Assembly: GCA_964435575.1 (NCBI GenBank)
Contig: CAYSZS010000038.1
Location: 1-5,426 of the forward strand
Direction of reading: 5' to 3'
DNA length: 5,426 bases
DNA from: GWB1-39-12 sp964435575
GTDB lineage: Bacteria; Patescibacteriota; Microgenomatia; UBA8517
The notes beneath the pieces were generated by a model. That model saw only the letters and a list, made by a program, of their open reading frames with translations. It ran no database searches and was not told the origin of the DNA. Positions within the stretch are counted from its first letter, which is position 1. Each line of letters opens with the position of its first letter. Of this stretch, positions 1-4,813 are shown piece by piece. A program made the translations under genes and the position numbers.

Positions 1-34
1 TTGAAGCTAGATATTTTACTCTAGGGGGTTGCGA

Positions 35-176
35 TTGGATTTAGAACTTACGATTAAAAAGAGATAAGAATGTAAGATTGTTTTATATTTTTGTATTAAC
101 CGCTCTTCAAATAGCAGGAATTTTACTTTTTATTTTTTTTATATCACTTGAATTTAACATGGGGATTTCCGACTAA
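35..176 (+). pseudogene. Possible tiny single-span membrane protein, broken by a +1 frameshift
   Basis: A plus-strand frame open from 45 to the TAA at 174-176 encodes a basic stretch (KRDKNVR) followed by a strongly hydrophobic segment (LFYIFVLTALQIAGILLFIF) and ends in SLEFNMGISD, the pattern of a small membrane protein. This frame has no good start. A TTG at 35-37, preceded by AGGGGG at 23-28 with a 6-nt spacer, opens the neighbouring frame (reads MDLELTIKK) but meets TAA at 65-67. Skipping one A in the A5 run at 56-60 joins the two into a product of about 46 residues. This could be a pseudogene, a sequencing indel, or chance hydrophobicity in AT-rich DNA. No family is recognised. Confidence 0.27.
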
Positions 177-177
177 T

Positions 178-198
178 TGTATCGTTATTATCGATACA
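178..198 (+). repeat. Perfect 7-bp inverted repeat just after the small ORF stop
   Basis: TGTATCG (178-184) and CGATACA (192-198) are perfect inverted copies around a 7-nt AT spacer. The hairpin starts one base after the TAA at 174-176, where a terminator would sit for the plus-strand frame, but only four T's follow (CTTTT), so termination would be weak. A binding site for a dimeric regulator is an alternative. Confidence 0.4.
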
Positions 199-247
199 GA
201 CTTTTAAGAAAAATATCTTGTGAATTTAAGGGTTCTAAACCTTGGCT

Positions 248-285
248 AATTAAACAATGTATACCCCTTGGGGTGTGGGTACACA
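248..285 (-). terminator. Probable Rho-independent terminator of the 286-426 frame
   Basis: On the minus strand, one might expect a terminator directly after the TAA at 286-288, and the sequence TGTGTACCC, a 10-nt loop ACACCCCAAG and GGGTATACA follow it immediately (285 down to 258). They form a 9-bp stem with a single G-U pair, followed by TTGTTTAATT (257-248). The T tract is imperfect. The inner ACCCC-TT-GGGGT (263-274) also resembles the G/C-tract operators of CsoR-type metal sensors, so a copper-sensor operator is an alternative reading; the position at a stop codon favours the terminator. Confidence 0.5.
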
Positions 286-426
286 TTAATTCTCAAGCAT
301 CAACTTAATCATTGTCATTTCTTTTTCTATATCCCATCTTATTTTCGCAACTAATGCTAATTTGTGTGAATTCTTTTTAAGAACATTTCCTCTGAATCCC
401 TCTTTTAATATTACCCATAACTCAGG
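286..426 (-). pseudogene. C-terminal tail of an unrecognised gene, no start codon
   Basis: A minus-strand frame is open for 47 codons, from just after a TAA at 427-429 to the TAA at 286-288. It reads like real protein: an N-terminal KEGFRGNVLKKNSHKLALVA followed by a charged, helix-prone IRWDIEKEMTMIKLMLEN. The only ATG/TTG codons lie in the last ten or so codons, so it cannot be a complete gene as it stands; it is best read as the surviving 3' end of a truncated gene. Directly behind its stop sits a good hairpin (258-285), supporting that it once was a transcribed 3' end. I do not recognise the family. It could still be a chance frame. Confidence 0.33.
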
Positions 427-450
427 TTAAAGTTGTTTGCCAAAATCCAG

Positions 451-474
451 AAGAAAAAGGTCACCCCGGGGGTG
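451..474 (-). terminator. Rho-independent terminator closing the minus-strand operon
   Basis: On the minus strand CACCC-CCG-GGGTG (474-462) forms a short GC-only-like stem with a 3-nt loop in otherwise AT-rich DNA, followed by ACCTTTTTCTT (461-451), a U-rich tail. It lies 41 nt downstream of the comM-tail stop (515-517) in the reading direction and is the first terminator-like structure after the efflux operon, so it probably ends transcripts coming from as far up as the kinase. On the plus strand no T tract follows, so it is one-directional. Confidence 0.58.
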
Positions 475-831
475 GATTAGTACGTTCATACCAATAATCG
501 ACAGTGCTATTATCTTAAAATTCTTCCTCTTTTGGTCTATACATCAAAGCTTCAGCGAGGTGATTGGTAATAATATCTTTTGCGCCTACAAGGTCGGCGA
601 TGGTGCGGGCGATTTTAATTACTTTATGATACGAACGAGCGGTTAAATTCATTGTTGCAACTGCACTTCGGAGTATTTCTAAACATTCAGGTGATAAAGG
701 ACAAAATTCTTTAACTGTTTTTGAGCTCATTTCACTATTCGATTTGAACTTGGAACCCTTAAAGCGTTTAATTTGCATATCTCTGGCTTTTTGAACTCTT
801 AATTGAATTGTCTTAGAATTATCAACTTTTA

Positions 832-851
832 CACTGAGCGAAGTCGAAGTG
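832..851. repeat. REP-like short palindromic element inside the comM frame
   Basis: CACTGAGCGAAGTCGAAGTG has CACT/AGTG ends, a tandem G-A/A-G step and an inner G-C pair, closing a CGAAGT loop. It is GC-richer than its surroundings and falls in a poorly conserved linker of ComM, read as T-S-T-S-L-S. The word resembles the CTGAGC...GTCGAAG family of short dispersed palindromes that I recall from intergenic DNA of many bacteria; only one copy is in this window, so its repetitive nature is inferred. Confidence 0.5.
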
Positions 852-896
852 CCAACCAATTTATCAGTCTCCAACAAACGCAATGATATGTGTTCC

Positions 897-910
897 GATG
901 TCCCGACATC
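897..910. repeat. Inverted repeat GATGTC-CC-GACATC at the broken edge of comM
   Basis: Two perfect 6-bp arms separated by CC lie 16 nt beyond the DUF5666 stop codon and at the point where the ComM DRID motif should be encoded but is garbled. It may be a recombination or insertion scar, a second short dispersed repeat, or a weak hairpin after the DUF5666 gene; no T tract follows on the minus strand (AACACATATC), so a terminator is unlikely. Confidence 0.45.
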
Positions 911-926
911 TAAAGAGGCGAACTAC

Positions 927-1361
927 TTAGTTTGCCTCTGGTGTTCTCAAAAACTCTCTACCACCAATAGAAACATTCTGTGCAGTAATACTACCATCAG
1001 AATTCGTGGTTCCGAAAGCTGTTACTGTTTCACCGGTTTTTAAATCTGACTTGGAACCTTCTGAGGTTTTATTAATATTTGTATCATCAGACAAGATAAT
1101 AATCTTTGAACTACCATCCTGCATTTTAACAGTGATGCTTGTATCGTCTTGGCTAATTATTTCTCCACCAACAGACATCATTCCCTGACTATTTCCACCT
1201 CTTCCTTGAAATCCTCCCTGTGGTCCGCCTCCATTTGGTACTCTGAATTGTCCTTGCATAGGGCCGCTTGCTTGCTTTTTCTGATATTGCACACCTCCAA
1301 AAAAAGCGGCACTACCTACTACTAAAGCCACAATAATAGTAATTATCATTTGATTTTTCAT
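927..1361 (-). CDS. DUF5666-like membrane-anchored accessory protein
   Basis: A 144-residue protein. Residues 5-23 are a hydrophobic signal anchor (MIITIIVALVVGSAAFFGG); there is no lipobox cysteine, so it probably stays anchored with the rest outside. Residues 30-60 are a Gly/Gln/Pro-rich flexible linker (for example GGPQGGFQGRGG). Residues 62-135 form a small beta domain of the DUF5666 type: VGGEIISQDDTSITVKMQDG, then SDLKTGETVTAFGT and SDGSITAQNVSI. The biochemical role of this family is unknown to me. The ATG at 1361 is chosen over the one seven codons upstream (1382) because AGGAGGTG sits 8 nt before it and would otherwise lie inside the gene. It follows the permease by 57 nt on the same strand with no terminator, suggesting cotranscription and an accessory role in the efflux or envelope system. 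Confidence 0.82.
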   Translation of the reverse strand: MKNQMIITIIVALVVGSAAFFGGVQYQKKQASGPMQGQFRVPNGGGPQGGFQGRGGNSQGMMSVGGEIISQDDTSITVKMQDGSSKIIILSDDTNINKTSEGSKSDLKTGETVTAFGTTNSDGSITAQNVSIGGREFLRTPEAN

Positions 1362-1369
1362 TACAACTT

Positions 1370-1377
1370 CACCTCCT
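1370..1377 (-). promoter_or_regulatory. Strong Shine-Dalgarno site that fixes the DUF5666 start
   Basis: AGGAGGTG on the minus strand is a near-perfect match to the 16S rRNA anti-SD and lies 8 nt before the ATG at 1361. It is by far the strongest ribosome site in the window, much better than those of the adaptor or ATPase genes, and suggests the small protein is made in excess over the transporter. Confidence 0.75.
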
Positions 1378-1383
1378 CTCAAA

Positions 1384-1411
1384 ATTATTCATAAACAAAG
1401 TTAATGAACAA
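1384..1411 (-). promoter_or_regulatory. Candidate internal promoter for the DUF5666 gene
   Basis: On the minus strand TTGTTC (1411-1406) and AATAAT (1389-1384) are separated by 16 nt, resembling -35 and -10 boxes. Transcription would start near 1377, leaving a very short leader that just holds the Shine-Dalgarno site. In AT-rich DNA such matches arise often by chance. Confidence 0.22.
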
Positions 1412-1428
1412 GCTACGATTATTCATAA
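1384..1428. repeat. 11-bp direct repeat ATTATTCATAA flanking the permease stop
   Basis: Identical copies at 1384-1394 and 1418-1428, 34 bp apart start to start; the right copy covers the permease stop codon (1419-1421). It could be a small duplication, a slippage product or chance in AT-rich DNA. Confidence 0.45.
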
Positions 1429-2639
1429 CGTAATGCCTCAATAGGTTGTAAATTGGCTGCTCTTTGAGCAGGATACCAGCCAAATAAAATTCCTATTCCT
1501 GCCGATACTGCAAAAGCTAAAAGAACTGAATTTGGAGAGACAACGAACACAGAGCTTGTAAAGTAGGAATAAAGATAAGAAACGAGAATACCTACTCCTA
1601 TTCCTATAACTCCGCCTACAAACGTTAAGATGATTGACTCCACAAGAAACTGAGTAATTATAGTTTTCTTCTTTGCTCCGAGAGCTTTTCGTAAACCTAT
1701 TTCTCTGGTTCTCTCAGTGACAGTTACCAACATGATATTCATAATCCCAATTCCTCCTACTAAAAGAGAGATTGCTGCTACACCTGCGAGTAGAGTTGTA
1801 AATGTTCCCGTAGTTTGGTTTACGGTATTTAATAAATCTTGCTGATTAAATATAGAAAAATCCTTATTTTCTGGGTTTTTTAATTTATGTCTTGAAAGAA
1901 GTAGATACCCAACTTCATTTTGAGCATCAACCATTGCATCTGCTGATTTCGCCTCTACGGCGATAGAAGTGACATGAGACGCTCCAAAAAGCTGTTTTTG
2001 TGCTGTTGTAATAGGAACCCAAATCATATCATCTTGATTTTTAAAACCAGTACCTCCTCTTGATGCAGTAATGCCAACAATAGTGAATGTTTGACCGTTA
2101 ATTCTCACTGTCTGTCCGATAGGATTTGCATTTTCTCCAAACAGATCTTCAACAACTGTTGGCCCTAAAACTGCTACTTTTGCCATGCTATTTACCTGAG
2201 AATCGGTTATAAAATTTCCTGACTCAACAGTCACGTTTCTTACATCAGCATATACAGGAGTAACTCCAACGACTTGAGTATTAGTATTCGTCCTTCCTGT
2301 GGTAACTTGAGTTCTACTTGAATATTCAGGTGAAACTTCGGAAACGGTAGTAATTTGAGGAGAAGTTTTTATTGCTACGGCATCTTCTAAAGTTAATGTG
2401 GTGCCTCCACCTGCAGCTCCTTGAACTCCCCCTTGATTTTGGCCAGATGGTTGAACTGTCAAAAGGTTTGAACCTAGAGATTGAATTTGAGATTGAATCG
2501 CCTGAGCGCTGGCTTGTCCTAAAGAAACCAACGCAATGACACTTCCTATACCAATGACAATTCCAAGAGTAGCAAGAGATGTCCTCAGCTTGTTAACAGT
2601 TAGAGTACCAATTGCTTCAGTTATTATTTCTGTGTCCAT
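1419..2639 (-). CDS. MacB/FtsX-type ABC transporter permease
   Basis: A 406-residue permease of the type VII (MacB-like, mechanotransmission) ABC class. TM1 spans about 22-40, followed by a large extracytoplasmic MacB_PCD domain (about 45-275), then three TMs near 282-306, 330-356 and 371-390 in the FtsX domain. Hallmarks are GGIGIMNIMLVTVTERTREI then GLRKALGA after TM2, the coupling helix region, and the C-terminal YPAQRAANLQPIEALRYE. A Gly/Gln-rich insert (residues 66-80, QNQGGVQGAAGGGT) sits early in the external domain. ATG at 2639 is chosen over upstream starts because AAGGAGAG lies just before it and the family begins at this point; this gives a 23-nt overlap with the ATPase gene, typical of translational coupling. 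Such systems move peptides, antibiotics or lipoproteins by conformational force rather than through a TM pore; the substrate here cannot be told. MacB proper has its ATPase fused; here it is separate. Confidence 0.93.
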   Translation of the reverse strand: MDTEIITEAIGTLTVNKLRTSLATLGIVIGIGSVIALVSLGQASAQAIQSQIQSLGSNLLTVQPSGQNQGGVQGAAGGGTTLTLEDAVAIKTSPQITTVSEVSPEYSSRTQVTTGRTNTNTQVVGVTPVYADVRNVTVESGNFITDSQVNSMAKVAVLGPTVVEDLFGENANPIGQTVRINGQTFTIVGITASRGGTGFKNQDDMIWVPITTAQKQLFGASHVTSIAVEAKSADAMVDAQNEVGYLLLSRHKLKNPENKDFSIFNQQDLLNTVNQTTGTFTTLLAGVAAISLLVGGIGIMNIMLVTVTERTREIGLRKALGAKKKTIITQFLVESIILTFVGGVIGIGVGILVSYLYSYFTSSVFVVSPNSVLLAFAVSAGIGILFGWYPAQRAANLQPIEALRYE

Positions 2640-3339
2640 TTGCTCTCCTTTGCTTATGCTCATTACCATCTTTCTCAATTTTGCCATCCTTAATATGAAT
2701 TATTCTTTTGGCATGTTCTGCAATATCGGCTTCATGAGTAATCATTACAATGGTGTGTCCTTCATCATTCAAGTTCTGGAAGATTTCCATGATTTCTGCA
2801 GCTTGGGTAGAAGCAATATTTCCTGTTGGTTCATCAGCTAATAAGATAGCGGGATTTAATACTAAAGCACGAGCAATAGCTACTCTTTGCTGTTGCCCGC
2901 CTGACAGTTGATTTGATGTATGTTCTAATCTGTCCCCTAAACCTACCATATGCAGATATTTTTTACCTCTTTCAATTCTTTCTTCTTTAGGAATCCTTGC
3001 ATAAATCATAGGTAACATCACATTTTGCATTGCAGTTCTTCTCGGAAGCAAATTAAAAGCCTGAAAAACAAAGCCTATTTTTCTATTTCTTATATCAGCT
3101 AACTCATCCTCGGATAGCTTTTGCACTTCTTCTCCATCAAGAATATATGTTCCAGAGGTAGGAGTATCTAAAGCTCCAACGATATGCATTAGAGTAGATT
3201 TACCAGATCCCGAGGGGCCCATGATCGCCACAAATTCACCCTTTTTAATCTCAAAGGAGACATCAACTAAGGCTACTGTTTCTAAATCACCTGTTTTATA
3301 AACTTTTGATAGATTTTTTGCTTGAATAATTGCTGCCAT
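2617..3339 (-). CDS. MacB/LolD-type ABC transporter ATPase
   Basis: A 240-residue cytoplasmic ATPase that powers the adjacent permease. Walker A GPSGSGKST is at 41-49, the Q-loop Gln at 93 (FVFQAFNLLP), signature LSGGQQQR at 145-152, Walker B ILLADE at 165-170 with catalytic Glu170, and H-loop His202 (MITHEADIAEHA). All catalytic residues are present. One oddity is the D-loop: the usual GNLDS is GNIAS (173-177), so the Asp is replaced by Ala. The C-terminus is a short hydrophilic tail rich in His, Arg and Asn (HKQRRANGHRNNN) that overlaps the permease gene, probably shaped by the overlap. The stop is TGA. The ATG at 3339 lies 14 nt after the adaptor stop; GGGAGG is present upstream but about 17 nt away, so ribosome loading probably depends on translation of the adaptor. 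Confidence 0.95.
   Translation of the reverse strand: MAAIIQAKNLSKVYKTGDLETVALVDVSFEIKKGEFVAIMGPSGSGKSTLMHIVGALDTPTSGTYILDGEEVQKLSEDELADIRNRKIGFVFQAFNLLPRRTAMQNVMLPMIYARIPKEERIERGKKYLHMVGLGDRLEHTSNQLSGGQQQRVAIARALVLNPAILLADEPTGNIASTQAAEIMEIFQNLNDEGHTIVMITHEADIAEHAKRIIHIKDGKIEKDGNEHKQRRANGHRNNN
2643..2650 (-). promoter_or_regulatory. Shine-Dalgarno site that fixes the permease start
   Basis: AAGGAGAG on the minus strand places GGAG 5 nt before the ATG at 2639, inside the 3' end of the ATPase gene. It decides against the upstream in-frame start at 2687. Confidence 0.65.
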
Positions 3340-3353
3340 ATCATATTCGGATA

Positions 3354-4766
3354 CTACCTCCCGCCGCTGGGAGGGGCACCAAATCCACCNNNNNNNNNNN
3401 NNNNNNNNNNNNNNNNNNNNNNNNNNNNNNNNNNNNNNNNNNNNNNNNNNNNNNNNNNNNNNNNNNNNNNNNNNNNNNNNNNNNNNNNNCCAAATCCACC
3501 TCTTGTACTACCAAATGGCGAAGTTGTTGCACCTGTCGATCCAGTAGAGGTTGAGTTTGTCTGCCCTGTAATCACAATATCCCCTTCGTTAATCCCTGAA
3601 AGAATTTCTGTTTCAGAATCAGATGAGATTCCTGTTTCAACATTCACAGTTGTTTCCTGTCCATTTTTGATAACTCTGACAGTACTTTGACTGTTTTGTG
3701 TTTGGATAGCAGCACTGGAAACTTTAAGCACGCTATTTTTAGTTTCAACAATGATATTTGCAATTGTCGCCATATTAGGGAGAATTTGATCAGAATCAGA
3801 ATCTAATTTAATAATTGCGGGGTAAGATGTAACGTTACTTGTTGTTGAACCGGTTCTGTCTATAGCTGTTACAACACCTGTGAATGTTTTGTCTGAGACT
3901 GAATCAAAAGTGATAGTAGCTTTTTGTCCAACTTCAACTTTAGGAACATCAATTTCTGATAAATTAACTGAAATTAGAGGACTGCCGCTTTTAACAATTG
4001 AAGCAATTCTTTGCCCTGTCCTTGTACCTGATGTTGTTGTTTGTGCAGAAAGCGGCAAACCTTCAGCGATAGTCAAACCCTCTACAATTCCAGAGTTGGG
4101 AGCCAAAATAGTAGGAGAATTGGCCCTTAAGTTAAAATCAGCATTGGCTAAGTTTGCTTGGGCACTTTTTACTGAATCATAAGCATTATCGTAAGCAACC
4201 TCGGCTTTTGTTCGCGTTTCTATCATTGCAAACGACTCGTCATTTTCGTGACCTTTAATTTGATCATAAACATTGTTTTTCGAAGCAGTTGCGCTTCTTA
4301 GGTTGTTCTGAGCAGATTGAAGTTGATTAGACGCACTAACATAACTTGCATAGGCTTGGGCATATTGTTGTTCACCATCCAAATCGAGTTCAACTTCTGC
4401 GATTTTTTGTCCTTTTGTGACTGAGTCTCCATCCTTTACATAAACATTTGAAACAACACCCGATGCTGAAGTTTTTATGATAAACGTGTTAGCAGAAACA
4501 ACCGTACCTGATGCTGATATAGTGGAAACTATCGTTCCTTTTTCTGCTTGTGCTGTTTGGTATTGTACTTCAGGAGTTTTATCTGTCTTTACCCACGCAA
4601 AAACACCTAATGCTAAGAGTGTTAAGAGAACTAATACAACACGACTTCTTTTTGCCAAAAACCACCCAATAAAAGCTTTTGCTCTGTTTTTAACCATAAC
4701 AAAAGACCCAAGAGTTTCTTTCTTTTCGTCTAATTGGGCAACTTCGTCTGTTTTCTTTTTACTCAC
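3354..4766 (-). CDS. MacA/HlyD-type membrane-fusion (adaptor) protein, interrupted by an assembly gap
   Basis: Nominally 470 residues, 34 of them unknown through the N gap. A basic cytoplasmic N-terminus (1-42), one TM helix (43-59), a biotinyl-lipoyl-like domain split into 95-125 (SGVVSNVYVKDGDSVTKGQ) and 217-237 (ILAPNSGIVEGLTI), an Ala/Gln-rich helical hairpin between them (about 128-215), a beta barrel (about 264-340) and a membrane-proximal domain (345-402, ending INEGDIVITGQ). The C-terminal tail is Ser/Thr/Gly-rich, then Gly-Phe-rich (STRGGF and GGFGAPPSGGR). I see no R-x3-L-x6-S TolC-tip motif in the hairpin. It would link the permease to the outside and may stimulate the ATPase, as MacA does for MacB. 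The start is GTG at 4766 with no clear Shine-Dalgarno site; the next Met is residue 24, which still keeps the TM helix. It follows the kinase by 47 nt. Confidence 0.9.
   Translation of the reverse strand: MSKKKTDEVAQLDEKKETLGSFVMVKNRAKAFIGWFLAKRSRVVLVLLTLLALGVFAWVKTDKTPEVQYQTAQAEKGTIVSTISASGTVVSANTFIIKTSASGVVSNVYVKDGDSVTKGQKIAEVELDLDGEQQYAQAYASYVSASNQLQSAQNNLRSATASKNNVYDQIKGHENDESFAMIETRTKAEVAYDNAYDSVKSAQANLANADFNLRANSPTILAPNSGIVEGLTIAEGLPLSAQTTTSGTRTGQRIASIVKSGSPLISVNLSEIDVPKVEVGQKATITFDSVSDKTFTGVVTAIDRTGSTTSNVTSYPAIIKLDSDSDQILPNMATIANIIVETKNSVLKVSSAAIQTQNSQSTVRVIKNGQETTVNVETGISSDSETEILSGINEGDIVITGQTNSTSTGSTGATTSPFGSTRGGFXXXXXXXXXXXXXXXXXXXXXXXXXXXXXXXXXXGGFGAPPSGGR
3390..3489. other. Assembly gap of exactly 100 N
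   Basis: A round 100-N block is a conventional scaffold gap of unknown true size. The 11-mer CCAAATCCACC stands at both edges (3379-3389 and 3490-3500), so the flanking contigs may simply overlap. The deduced adaptor residues across the gap are not real data. Confidence 0.97.
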
Positions 4767-4813
4767 AAGTAGAAGTGTAAAAGGGAATTCTGAAGAAGGG
4801 CTGAAGTGTATTG

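Larger units (their letters stand above)
515..922 (-). pseudogene. comM: Truncated comM/yifB (Mg-chelatase-like AAA+), C-terminal remnant
   Basis: The frame encodes the Mg-chelatase C-terminal domain of ComM/YifB: RVQKARDMQIKRF, then NSEMSS, a Cys-Pro-Leu-Ser linker, and the family's hallmark LTARSYHKVIKIARTIADL followed by HLAEALMYRPKEE at the end. Full ComM proteins are about 500 residues; here only about 120-135 remain and the whole AAA+ core with Walker A and B is missing. ComM is a hexameric helicase that helps branch migration during natural transformation; this piece cannot have that activity. The frame is open back to a TAG at 923-925, one base past the DUF5666 stop. Near its edge HISLRLLETDKL keeps the family spacing from the His of the DRIDxH motif to the KL, but the DRID part is garbled (LDVGTSEH). 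The first usable start is TTG at 883. A short palindromic repeat encodes TSTSLS within it. Identity is confident; whether it is translated is not. Confidence 0.8.

Noticed and set aside
227..243. Imperfect inverted repeat AAGGGTT-CTA-AACCTT
   Set aside because: Short, contains a bulge and has no associated T tract or gene end; likely chance.
437..646. Plus-strand frame of 69 codons
   Set aside because: It runs antisense across the terminator and the well-conserved comM tail and has no recognisable protein character.
1362..1382. Seven-residue N-terminal extension (MRGGEVV) of the DUF5666 protein
   Set aside because: It is the translation of the ribosome binding site itself; the ATG at 1361 has ideal spacing.
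2617..2619. Possible TGA-to-glycine recoding (code 25) as in some Patescibacteria
   Set aside because: TGA ends the ATPase gene at the family's expected length and no conserved gene here has an internal TGA; glycines all use GGN codons.
2640..2687. Sixteen-codon N-terminal extension of the permease
   Set aside because: The Shine-Dalgarno site AAGGAGAG lies inside this stretch just before the ATG at 2639, and MacB-type permeases begin close to that point.
3322..3690. Plus- and minus-strand alternative frames through the N gap
   Set aside because: They exist only because N's cannot contain stops; the adaptor frame explains the region.
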